This document shows, in pieces, positions 8,338 to 15,448 of a stretch of 35,773 nucleotides of DNA. The DNA lies in contig DBCL01000014.1 of NCBI GenBank assembly GCA_002293025.1, forward strand, positions 244,388 to 280,160, in the 5' to 3' direction. Positions within the stretch are counted from its first letter, which is position 1. Each line of letters opens with the position of its first letter. Source of the stretch: Actinobacteria bacterium UBA959. GTDB lineage: Bacteria; Actinomycetota; Actinomycetes; S36-B12; UBA5976. A model generated the notes under the pieces. The model saw only the letters and a list, made by a program, of their open reading frames with translations, had not been told where the DNA came from and did not search any database. Position numbers and translations under genes: made by a program.

Positions 8338-9153
8338 TTATTCGCCGCCACCAAACAAAATCTCATCCCAACTTGGAACACTTGCGCGCTTTGATTTCTT
8401 ATTAGGTTTTGCCTCGGGAATCACTAATTCTGGAATCTCATCTACTTCTTGATTGAGATCAGCAGGTTCTGGCTCATAGCTTCTAACCGGCTCCACTGGT
8501 TTCTCTGCAATTGTTTCAACTGGAATTGTTGGTTGGGGTTTAACACTTTGAATATTGCGAACTACAGGGGCTTCTTCTTTTGGAACGGGAACTAATCGCG
8601 GAGTGTTAGTTGGTGCTTGGCCAATTAAAGTCCGAGCGACGTCTTCTAATGGCCAAACTGTGGCTGCTGAAGTATCAAAGCCAAATCTGGCAATAGCACC
8701 ACCCCTGGTTATCGATACAGTCCAAAATGTTTCTTCACCACGAGTTGCATCCCAAACTAAACTCTCGGTTGATTGACCACGATCTAAAAGTAATTGTTCA
8801 ATTTGTTCAGCCAGAGTTTTTTCATCTTGGCTTCCTCTGATCCGCGCAGACCTAGAACGTTCTGCCACATAAGCACGTTCTTGGGTTACAGGTCCTTCAA
8901 ATCTACGAACCCTTGCTTCATCTAAGCCAAATTCGGAGATTAATTCTTCAACGGTGTCGCCAGCTCTCAATCGAGCTTGAATTTGAGCTGGTCGCAATTC
9001 TTCATTGCTTGCAGCAGCTATTGGCGCTAAGGCATTTCGCAGAGCAACTAGCAAATCAGCACTGGCAGCCAAAGTGTGCTCACCACCAGCAGAGTCGGCA
9101 AAAACTAGATGCTGGCGATCTTCGGTTAGTCGCACAAACCTCAAACTAGACAC
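8338..9153 (-). CDS. sepH: Cell-division protein SepH (DUF3071 family)
   Basis: SepH is an actinobacterial protein that promotes FtsZ assembly at the septum. The N-terminal ~150 residues form the DUF3071 domain (LRFVRLTEDRQHLVFADSAGGEHTL; LRPAQIQARLRAGDTVEELI; helix-turn-helix-like ISEFGLDEARVRRFEGPVTQ). A WPLEDVARTL block follows, then a Pro/Glu-rich linker and the conserved tail SVPSWDEILFG. I chose the GTG at 9153 because GGAGG (complement of 9160-9164) lies 6 nt upstream; the TTG at 9156 is too close to it. It follows the MFS gene by about 50 nt on the same strand. The length (about 271 aa) is on the short side for the family. Confidence 0.9.
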   Translation of the reverse strand: MSSLRFVRLTEDRQHLVFADSAGGEHTLAASADLLVALRNALAPIAAASNEELRPAQIQARLRAGDTVEELISEFGLDEARVRRFEGPVTQERAYVAERSRSARIRGSQDEKTLAEQIEQLLLDRGQSTESLVWDATRGEETFWTVSITRGGAIARFGFDTSAATVWPLEDVARTLIGQAPTNTPRLVPVPKEEAPVVRNIQSVKPQPTIPVETIAEKPVEPVRSYEPEPADLNQEVDEIPELVIPEAKPNKKSKRASVPSWDEILFGGGE

Positions 9154-9204
9154 CAAATACCTCCATTTGAGCGTGAGTCTAGTCAGCCAACCCCCAAATG
9201 GTGG

Positions 9205-10398
9205 TTATTGGCTACCTACCGGGGTCTCTAGGGATTTTCGAGCCACTAGCGCTAGCAAGGTGATTGCCAGGCTGGCCATGCTGCCGATAAAGAAGGCCCA
9301 CTCGGTGCCATGGTTATCGATTAACAAACCTGCACCTGCAGCAGCGAAAGCAAAGCCCAAGCCAATACCCGAATACATCGAAGAGATCGCTTCGGTTGTT
9401 CTACCGTCTCCAGCGCGCTGCTGGGCCATGGATGCGGCTGCGATCAAAAGCGGTGCCACTCCAAACCCTGCCAATACCGACAGCAAAGCTAGTTGCCAGA
9501 TTGAATTAACAAATGGCAATGCTAAAGCTGGGGGAACCAACAAAGCACCCAACAAACCCAACTGCTTTGAAAGAGGCATCTTAAAATCAATAGAGCCGTA
9601 AATTAGTCCGCCAGTCAAACTACCTATTGACCACATCGCCAAGATAACACCAGCAAAAACTGCAGCATCTGCAAAATCGCTAAAGGCAATTACGGTAGTT
9701 TCCACTGCTCCAAAGAACACTCCGGCAAAGAAATGAATCCCAACAAGCCAAGGCAATCCAAACTGAAAAGCCACTGGTTTGCCATGCTTTTTTGATTCGA
9801 AATTCACTTTAGGTTCAGTGGCCTTCAAGGATAGTAACCAAATTCCACCACCAACTAAACAAGCCATACCAATTAACTGCGGAGCCGCAGGATGTATTTC
9901 AACTGAAGTGAAAGCAGCAACAGCAGGTCCGATTACAAAAATGATCTCATCAATCAAGCTTTCAACTGAAAATGCGGTAATCAATAACGGACCAGAAACC
10001 AAAAGTGCTGTCCAACGTGCTCTAACGAGTGCACCAATTGATGGTGCACAAAATCCACCAATACTGTGAATTACAAATATTAGATAACTAGGCAAATCTG
10101 AGGGGATGATAAATATTAAAATACTGCTCGTTGTAACCACTGTGGCAATCTGCCAAGGAAGCACCTTGCTTTGTCCAAATTTGTCTACAAGCCTTGAGGT
10201 AACTGGACCTCCAATTGAGTTTGCCAGTGCGCCAATTGCAAAAACTGAACCTGCAAGCGCATAAGACCCACGAGCATGCTCAACGAACATCAAAATACCA
10301 ATTCCAACCATTGAGATTGGAAGCCTGGCAACAAACCCAGCACTGGAAAAGGCTCGAGCTCTAGGGTCTTGGAAGGCCAATCGGTATTTACTGAGCAT
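9205..10398 (-). CDS. Major facilitator superfamily transporter
   Basis: This is a hydrophobic protein of about 397 residues with the pattern of 12 membrane helices and a central cytoplasmic loop (KATEPKVNFESKKHGK). Examples are the helices around IGILMFVEHARGSYALAGSV, VVTTSSILIFIIP and SVLAGFGVAPLLIAAASM. It resembles small actinobacterial efflux-type MFS proteins. Nothing visible fixes a substrate. I prefer the ATG at 10398; the TTG at 10407 would add three residues. There is no ribosome binding site, and TAACTT lies 8 nt upstream, so the mRNA may have a very short leader. The gene is divergent from the inositol-monophosphatase gene across only 18 bp and upstream of sepH. Confidence 0.85.
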   Translation of the reverse strand: MLSKYRLAFQDPRARAFSSAGFVARLPISMVGIGILMFVEHARGSYALAGSVFAIGALANSIGGPVTSRLVDKFGQSKVLPWQIATVVTTSSILIFIIPSDLPSYLIFVIHSIGGFCAPSIGALVRARWTALLVSGPLLITAFSVESLIDEIIFVIGPAVAAFTSVEIHPAAPQLIGMACLVGGGIWLLSLKATEPKVNFESKKHGKPVAFQFGLPWLVGIHFFAGVFFGAVETTVIAFSDFADAAVFAGVILAMWSIGSLTGGLIYGSIDFKMPLSKQLGLLGALLVPPALALPFVNSIWQLALLSVLAGFGVAPLLIAAASMAQQRAGDGRTTEAISSMYSGIGLGFAFAAAGAGLLIDNHGTEWAFFIGSMASLAITLLALVARKSLETPVGSQ

Positions 10399-10416
10399 AG
10401 ATGGCAAAGTTAGCCC

Positions 10417-11217
10417 ATGAGCACTCCCAACCTAGACGAACTACTCGAATTGGCTCAAAAAGTGGCAATTAATGCCGCTGAATTAGTAGTTGCCGGTCGG
10501 CCAAAGGTCTTTGCAAATAAAGAGAGTGTTTCAACCAAGTCATCACACACGGACCCAGTAACTGAGATGGATCAAGCTGCTGAGAAGTTAATTGTGGACT
10601 CGATCAAATCACTTCGCCCCGATGATGGGTTTATCGGAGAAGAGGGGGCGAGCTCTCCTGGCACTTCTGGAGTTGTTTGGGCGATCGACCCAATTGATGG
10701 CACTGTCAACTACATGTATGGGCTGCCCTGCTGGAGTGTGTCGGTAGCAGCATTAGTTGACGGAGAATCAGTGGCGGGTTGTTTGGTAGCACCTGATTTA
10801 AACAAGATCTACTTTGCTACCAAAGGTGGTGGAGCTTTCGAAAAAACAGGAGATCAAGTTAAGAAGCTGCAAGTTCAAGCCGGAGCAACCCTAGACAAAT
10901 GCTTGTTGGCCACTGGTTTTTCTTACAAAAAAGAACGTAGAGAGGCAATTGCTCCAATTATTGCAAAAGTCCTGCCTCAAGTTAGAGATCTGCGCAGGCT
11001 TGGTGCAGCTTCAATCGATATCGCATCCGTTGCAACTGGTGGGGTTGATGCCTATGTTGAATCTGGTGTTCGAATCTGGGATTATGCAGCGGCACTGCTG
11101 ATTGCAACAGAAGCTGGTGCTGAATTTTTGCATCGCGATCAACCGTGGGGTGAATGGCTGTTAGTTGCTCGCCCAGGACTCAAAGATGAATTGACCCAAC
11201 TAACTGAATTGCTCTAG
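10417..11217 (+). CDS. suhB: Inositol monophosphatase family phosphatase (SuhB-like)
   Basis: It is a Mg2+-dependent phosphatase for inositol phosphates or related sugar phosphates. The metal-binding motifs are intact: GEEG at 74-77, WAIDPIDGTVNY at 88-99 (Asp91, Asp94) and WDYAAALLIATEAG from Trp221 (Asp222). The length (266 aa) is normal. In M. tuberculosis the suhB homologue lies in the same sigA-dut neighbourhood. Here it could supply free inositol for phosphatidylinositol-phosphate synthesis (pgsA at 34191), but that link is inference. There is no ribosome binding site before the ATG. CAAAGT sits exactly 6 nt upstream and keeps the key A and T of a -10 box, so a leaderless mRNA is possible. 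Confidence 0.9.
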   Translation: MSTPNLDELLELAQKVAINAAELVVAGRPKVFANKESVSTKSSHTDPVTEMDQAAEKLIVDSIKSLRPDDGFIGEEGASSPGTSGVVWAIDPIDGTVNYMYGLPCWSVSVAALVDGESVAGCLVAPDLNKIYFATKGGGAFEKTGDQVKKLQVQAGATLDKCLLATGFSYKKERREAIAPIIAKVLPQVRDLRRLGAASIDIASVATGGVDAYVESGVRIWDYAAALLIATEAGAEFLHRDQPWGEWLLVARPGLKDELTQLTELL

Positions 11218-11732
11218 TCAATTCTTTTTTGTTCTAACCGATATCTCTTTCCTAGCTCAACATAATGCTTAGCGTTTTCCAAAAACTCTCCAGCCTTAAC
11301 AGCATTTTCCTTTATTTTGGCCGGAACACCGAGGGCCATAGCGAACGAAGGTACGGTCAAACTGCCAGGAACCAAAGCATTTGCGCCAACCAATGAATGT
11401 GTTTTAACAACACATCCTGGAAGTAAAGTTGAACCAGAGCCGATCAAACAATCATCTTCAACAATTGCTCCTTCTAGATGGGTGTTGTGGCCTACCGTTA
11501 CTCGTGATCCGATGATTGTTGGCAGTTCAGCCGTGTTATGAATAATGCAACCATCTTGGATCGAGGTATCAGCCATGACTTGGATCCCAGCCCCATCACC
11601 TCGCAACACGGCACCTGGCCAGACGGTGGAAAAAGCTCCAATGGATACTTTGCCGATCAGCACAGCATCCTCATGAACAAAGGCATCAGGGTGGATCTGG
11701 GGGCGAAGATCTCCTAGGGCATAAAGGGTCAT
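11214..11732 (-). CDS. Gamma-carbonic-anhydrase-like hexapeptide-repeat protein with a substituted zinc ligand
   Basis: This left-handed beta-helix protein of about 172 residues belongs to the YrdA/gamma-carbonic-anhydrase family. Repeats run from IHPDAFVHEDAVLIGKVSIG to about residue 145 and are followed by a C-terminal helix. Two expected metal ligands are present: His65 (CIIHNT) and His82 (VGHNT). The third, usually His in GHxxxLHG, is Glu87 (GHNTHLEG), with an unusual His85 nearby. Carbonic anhydrase activity is therefore doubtful. I chose the ATG at 11732, with GGAAGG about 8 nt upstream; a GTG at 11771 would add 13 residues. Its stop overlaps that of the convergent phosphatase gene in CTAG (11214-11217). 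Confidence 0.87.
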   Translation of the reverse strand: MTLYALGDLRPQIHPDAFVHEDAVLIGKVSIGAFSTVWPGAVLRGDGAGIQVMADTSIQDGCIIHNTAELPTIIGSRVTVGHNTHLEGAIVEDDCLIGSGSTLLPGCVVKTHSLVGANALVPGSLTVPSFAMALGVPAKIKENAVKAGEFLENAKHYVELGKRYRLEQKRID

Positions 11733-11857
11733 TTTGGTTGCCTTCCTTCGAAATACAGGGGTTGGTCTCACATTTGTGGGCTAAGTGTGGCACTATCCGC
11801 TCGCCTGGCCTAGGGGTGATCTCTTGGGAGCGGCAAATTGGTGGTTAGGGGTGTGAG

Positions 11858-12160
11858 ATGGCAACAGATTACGACGCTCCGCGTAAGACGGATCAAGAGC
11901 TTCAGGAAGATTCACTTGAGGAGTTAAAAGCTCAGCATGCTGAAAAAACTCAAGCTTCAGCAGTTGATATCGATGAAGCAGAAGCAGCCGAGTCAATTGA
12001 ACTACCTGGGGCGGATCTTTCTGATCAAACCTTGAGTGTTCTAGTGGTTCCCAAGCAAGCCGGTGAATTTACCTGCTTTAGATGTAATTTGGTTCACCAA
12101 CAAAGCGCTAAAGCTGGAGACGATAGTGGTCGTCCTTACTGTCGCGATTGTGATTATTAA
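11858..12160 (+). CDS. DUF4193 family small zinc-ribbon-like protein
   Basis: This 100-residue acidic protein has a C-terminal pair of CxxC motifs (CFRCNLVHQQ and CRDCDY) and the conserved beginning MATDYDAPRKTD. It matches DUF4193, a near-universal actinobacterial family of unknown function that lies beside DUF3093 and dut. The cysteine pairs suggest a zinc ribbon. The start ATG has AGGGG 6 nt upstream. The gene converges on DUF3093, and the two stops share TTAA at 12157-12160. Confidence 0.9.
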   Translation: MATDYDAPRKTDQELQEDSLEELKAQHAEKTQASAVDIDEAEAAESIELPGADLSDQTLSVLVVPKQAGEFTCFRCNLVHQQSAKAGDDSGRPYCRDCDY

Positions 12161-12588
12161 TTCTTTAATTTGCGGGCTAGCAGTTCTGGTTTTCGAGACG
12201 CAATAAACCAAACTTGGTATGGGTCTCGATTGTCATCAAGTTTAATTCTTACAAAATTAGTAACACCTGGAACTGATAGATATAAATCTGTAGTTTTTAA
12301 CTCCTTCCGGTAAACCTCTAGGGCCTCAGAGCCGCTAAATGCTGAGGCGTCCCCAATGCAACTGAGTGCTAAAGAGTATTTGCCTACACTCAAATTGTCG
12401 TCTAATTTAATGCTATGCCCTAACCGAAAAAAAGAAGCGATTGTTACGGCACTAAAGAAAACAGCCAATACAAATCCGGTTGTGAAATTAATGGCGTAGG
12501 CCGCAGCCACTGAGAGAACGGCGGTGATCAAGAGCCCAAATCCAATCAGGGTGAAACTGGGGAAAACTCGCTCTTTAAATTCAACCAT
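12157..12588 (-). CDS. DUF3093 family membrane protein
   Basis: The protein has 143 residues. Two predicted membrane helices lie at about 10-50 (FPSFTLIGFGLLITAVLSVAA and TGFVLAVFFSAVTIASFF), followed by a soluble C-terminal domain. The motifs YRKELKTTDLYLSVPGVTNF and DPYQVWFIASRKPELLARKL match DUF3093. Its function is unknown. It is divergent from dut and convergent with DUF4193, the arrangement found in other Actinobacteria. Confidence 0.87.
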   Translation of the reverse strand: MVEFKERVFPSFTLIGFGLLITAVLSVAAAYAINFTTGFVLAVFFSAVTIASFFRLGHSIKLDDNLSVGKYSLALSCIGDASAFSGSEALEVYRKELKTTDLYLSVPGVTNFVRIKLDDNRDPYQVWFIASRKPELLARKLKN

Positions 12589-12657
12589 CCCTAGATCCTG
12601 CCAGTATTTGAAACGCGTTTGGCCTTAGGGTGGCCCTTGAGCTGGAGGACCTTAGAG

Positions 12658-13095
12658 ATGATCGTCTTAGTACAGAAGTTGGTGGCAGATGTGCCACTAC
12701 CTAGCTTTGCTCACCCAGGGGATGCTGGAGCAGATTTGGTCTCTACCGTAGATCTCATTATTGAGCCCGGAGAGCGAGCCTTGGTGCCAACTGGGATTTC
12801 TATTGCTTTGCCAGAAAATTCAGTGGCATATGTGATGCCACGCTCTGGACTTGCAATCAAACATGGGGTAACAGTTCTAAATGCCCCAGGAACAATCGAC
12901 TCGGGCTACCGAGGTGAGATCAAGGTTCCTTTAATTAATCTGGATCCTAAGAATTCATTCGTGATCAATCGCTTAGATCGAATTGCGCAGTTAACAGTTT
13001 CAACTTTGGCAGATGTTAGATATGAACAAACTAATGAACTTCCAGACAGCGCCCGAGGCGCTGGTGGATTTGGATCCACAGGAGTTAAATCTTGA
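12658..13095 (+). CDS. dut: dUTP diphosphatase
   Basis: This trimeric enzyme hydrolyses dUTP to dUMP and diphosphate, keeping uracil out of DNA and feeding dTMP synthesis. All five family motifs are present: HPGDAGADL (19-27), PRSGLA (61-66), NAPGTIDSGYRGE (75-87, catalytic Asp81), RIAQL, and the C-terminal arm RGAGGFGSTG (133-142). I chose the ATG at 12658 because GGAGG lies about 9 nt upstream; an in-frame TTG at 12619 would add 13 residues with no family support. The stop overlaps the next start (TGATG), so translation of the following OB-fold gene is likely coupled. Confidence 0.96.
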   Translation: MIVLVQKLVADVPLPSFAHPGDAGADLVSTVDLIIEPGERALVPTGISIALPENSVAYVMPRSGLAIKHGVTVLNAPGTIDSGYRGEIKVPLINLDPKNSFVINRLDRIAQLTVSTLADVRYEQTNELPDSARGAGGFGSTGVKS

Positions 13096-13454
13096 TGTTT
13101 AAGTATTTAACTCGAATGTTTAAAGCCGAAACAGAACTAACAGCTGAGGAATTACAGGAGCAAGTTGAAGAACTTGGTGCGTCAGTAATCGCAGATCTTG
13201 AAGCTGGAGATAACGCAGTTGTTCAAGGTGTTGTTCGAAGCATTCTTAGGTTGCCAGTTGATCAAGATCCAAAATTCACCTTAGAAGTTTTTGATGGAAG
13301 CGGCGTAGTTAATGTAGTTTTCTTGGGCAGAAGGACTGTGCAGGGGATTAAGCCTGGGGCTGAGATAAGACTTGTTGGAAGAATTACTAAAGAACTAAAC
13401 GTCTTAACAATTTTTAATCCAAACTACACATTACTAAGAGCAGATAATGACTGA
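13095..13454 (+). CDS. OB-fold nucleic-acid-binding protein
   Basis: The protein has 119 residues. An N-terminal helix (KAETELTAEELQEQVEELGA) precedes an OB-fold pattern: VVQGVVRSILRLPV, FTLEVFDGSGVVNVVFLG, GIKPGAEIRLVGRI and LTIFNPNYTLL. It matches the actinobacterial OB-fold protein encoded next to DUF3159 and the TrkA pair (Rv2694c-like). Its target is unknown. It is coupled to dut by TGATG and overlaps DUF3159 by 8 nt. The DUF3710 gene often found between dut and this gene is absent. Confidence 0.88.
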   Translation: MFKYLTRMFKAETELTAEELQEQVEELGASVIADLEAGDNAVVQGVVRSILRLPVDQDPKFTLEVFDGSGVVNVVFLGRRTVQGIKPGAEIRLVGRITKELNVLTIFNPNYTLLRADND

Positions 13455-14076
13455 TAAATCCCAGATGGATAACGACGACGCAGCAGTCTTGATGAAGAGA
13501 GCGCTAGGTGGCTACCGAGGATTTATCGCCACCGCTGTTCCAAGTTTAGCTTTTGTTGTTGTTTGGGTGATAACAAACGACCTAAATCTCTCTTTGATTG
13601 TTTCTTTAGTTGCTGCAGGTATTTCAGCCATTATTCAGATTATTCTGAGAGATACTTTGCAACATGTAATTAATGGTTTAATCGGCATTGCCATTTCAGC
13701 TGCTGCAGCGAAATTTACTGGCAAGCCTGAAGATGCTTTCTTACCAGGGCTTGTAATTAACGTAACTTATGGAATTGTCTATTTCATTGCCCAGTTGATT
13801 AGAAAACCTATCTTGGGATTTGTGGTGGGCGGAATTTTAGGAGACCTTACTAGTTGGCTTAAGGACCCAAAGAAAGTACAAGCGGCCTGGATTGCTGGTT
13901 GGTTCTGGGTTGGGTTATTCGCTTTAAGAATGGCAATACAGACACCTTTGTATTTGGCCGAACAAGTGGCTGCGCTAGGAATTGCTCGGGTTGCCATGGG
14001 GTGGCCTGGATTCTTGCTAGTTTCAGCTCTCAGTTACAAAGTTATGAAGCCCGCGTTTAGCAGAAGAGCACAGTAA
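13447..14076 (+). CDS. DUF3159 family integral membrane protein
   Basis: The protein has 209 residues with about five or six predicted membrane helices (for example AVPSLAFVVVWVITN, LSLIVSLVAAGISAIIQIIL, PILGFVVGGILGDL and AAWIAGWFWVGLFALRM). It begins with the conserved ALGGYRGFIATAVP block. It matches DUF3159, a family of unknown function always near the TrkA/APC genes in Actinobacteria, so a role in ion or solute transport is a guess from position. It overlaps the OB-fold gene by 8 nt. Its last 54 nt overlap the convergent trkA gene. Confidence 0.88.
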   Translation: MTDKSQMDNDDAAVLMKRALGGYRGFIATAVPSLAFVVVWVITNDLNLSLIVSLVAAGISAIIQIILRDTLQHVINGLIGIAISAAAAKFTGKPEDAFLPGLVINVTYGIVYFIAQLIRKPILGFVVGGILGDLTSWLKDPKKVQAAWIAGWFWVGLFALRMAIQTPLYLAEQVAALGIARVAMGWPGFLLVSALSYKVMKPAFSRRAQ

Positions 14077-14718
14077 GTCCTTTAGGGCTGGTTCTTGCTC
14101 TTGCTTTGCCACAAAGAGCAGTTCATCTCCCATTTCCAAAGTGTCATCCTTGGAAGGTGTAATAACTCGGGCGTCTCGCAGGATGGCAACAGGCGAAGTA
14201 TCGGTTGGCCAATTTATAGAACCAACTCGTTTACCAACTACTGGGGAATCTGCTGGCAGAGTTAGTTCCAATAAGTCAACACCAGACATTTTGAATGTGA
14301 AGAGTTTAATGAGATCTCCAACACTCACGGCTTCTTCAACTAACGAAACTAAGATTTGTGGCGTTGACACCGCAACGTCAACACCCCAAGTTGAATCAAA
14401 TAGCCATTCATTCTTAGGGTGATTAACCCTGGCTACAACTTTTGAAACTCCAAACTCTGTCTTGGCAAGCAATGAAACCACTAAATTGACTTTGTCGTCA
14501 CCCGTGGCAGCAACCAAGATTTGACAATCATTCAGGTTCGCGCGTTCCAAAACTGAGATCTCACAAACATCACCTAATACTGTTTCAGCGCCCTCAATGT
14601 CTCTGCGGTCTAGACATTCAGGGTCACTATCTAGCATCAATACTTTGTGGCCATTTCCAAGCAGGTCTTTGGCCAAAGCTCGACCAACTTTTCCAGAGCC
14701 TGCTATTGCAATCTTCAT
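14023..14718 (-). CDS. trkA: TrkA family NAD-binding potassium-transport regulator (second of a pair)
   Basis: The N-terminal Rossmann RCK domain (MKIAIAGSGKVGRALAKDLL, with LDSD ending beta-2) is followed by a TrkA-C domain from about residue 135 (VGDLIKLFTFKMSGVDLLELTL; MGDELLFVAK). Such proteins gate Trk/Ktr potassium channels in response to nucleotides. The pair corresponds to ceoB/ceoC of M. tuberculosis by position. It overlaps the upstream trkA by ATGA (14715-14718). The last ~17 residues (SSAKRGLHNFVTES) are encoded antisense to the end of DUF3159 and may be a lineage-specific tail. No Trk channel subunit lies in the window; the APC permease is the nearest transporter. Confidence 0.92.
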   Translation of the reverse strand: MKIAIAGSGKVGRALAKDLLGNGHKVLMLDSDPECLDRRDIEGAETVLGDVCEISVLERANLNDCQILVAATGDDKVNLVVSLLAKTEFGVSKVVARVNHPKNEWLFDSTWGVDVAVSTPQILVSLVEEAVSVGDLIKLFTFKMSGVDLLELTLPADSPVVGKRVGSINWPTDTSPVAILRDARVITPSKDDTLEMGDELLFVAKQEQEPALKDLLCSSAKRGLHNFVTES

Positions 14719-15377
14719 TTACTAGTCCTTGATCGGGTGCGTAGAGCATCGACACTTGTTTGGTCCAAGCTGCTGTGTGCAATCGCAAGCTGATCGCCGT
14801 CTTGGATTAATAGTTCTGATGATGCCAGAATATTCTGACCATTTCGCTGAACACAAACAGTTCGCGCACCGATCATGGATTCAATCTGTCCAAGAGATTT
14901 TCCAATCCAAGAAGGATCTGGCTGAATCGCGGTGACATTAATCGAGTCGTTGGCATCATGCCATAACGCCACAGGAGTTTGGGGATGCATCAAACCCAAA
15001 ATTTGTTGAGTTGACCAAGCGACTGACGCAATTGTAGGAATGCCTAACCTGGCATAAACCTCAGCTCTGCGTGGATCATAAATGCGTGCAATAACGATTT
15101 TGATCTTGAATTTTTCGCGAGCCACTCTTGCTGAGATGATATTTGAATTGTCACCCGAAGAAACCGCAATGAACGCATCAGCAGTTTCTATCCCAGCTTC
15201 TTTGAGGGTATCTAGATCGAATCCCACACCTTTAACTGTGCGTCCAGAAAAATCTGCTGGTAAGGACCTAAAGGAAGTGGTATCTCGATCAATAATGGCA
15301 ACTGAGTTACCTTCGGCTGCCAATTTTGAGGCTACCGATACGCCTACCCGGCCGCAGCCCATAACAATTACGTGCAT
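14715..15377 (-). CDS. trkA: TrkA family NAD-binding potassium-transport regulator (first of a pair)
   Basis: The protein has 220 residues. A Rossmann RCK domain (MHVIVMGCGRVGVSVASKL; AIIDRD) is followed by a TrkA-C domain from about residue 140 (DSINVTAIQPDPSWIGKSL; DGDQLAIAHSS). Glycines of the GxGxxG turn are present as GCGRVG. It is translated just before the second TrkA protein, with a 4-nt overlap, so the two probably act together. It is divergent from the APC permease across 71 nt. No ribosome binding site is visible before the ATG. Confidence 0.92.
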   Translation of the reverse strand: MHVIVMGCGRVGVSVASKLAAEGNSVAIIDRDTTSFRSLPADFSGRTVKGVGFDLDTLKEAGIETADAFIAVSSGDNSNIISARVAREKFKIKIVIARIYDPRRAEVYARLGIPTIASVAWSTQQILGLMHPQTPVALWHDANDSINVTAIQPDPSWIGKSLGQIESMIGARTVCVQRNGQNILASSELLIQDGDQLAIAHSSLDQTSVDALRTRSRTSK

Positions 15378-15435
15378 CTACAGGACACCATTTCTCAAGT
15401 CTTGGGACTTAAAGCCTACCCCCAATGCGAGGGGA

Positions 15436-15441
15436 TACGCT
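15436..15441 (+). promoter_or_regulatory. Candidate leaderless promoter of the APC permease
   Basis: TACGCT lies 7 nt before the ATG at 15449, and no ribosome binding site precedes that ATG. The position suits a -10 box of an mRNA starting at or next to the A of the start codon. No clear -35 is seen. Confidence 0.35.
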
Positions 15442-15448
15442 TTAGGCA

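Noticed and set aside
9005..9601. 198-codon plus-strand frame spanning sepH and the MFS gene
   Set aside because: It is antisense to two recognisable genes and crosses their intergenic region; no domain is visible.
12619..12657. TTG start extending dut by 13 residues
   Set aside because: The ATG at 12658 has a well-placed GGAGG, and dUTPases begin close to it.
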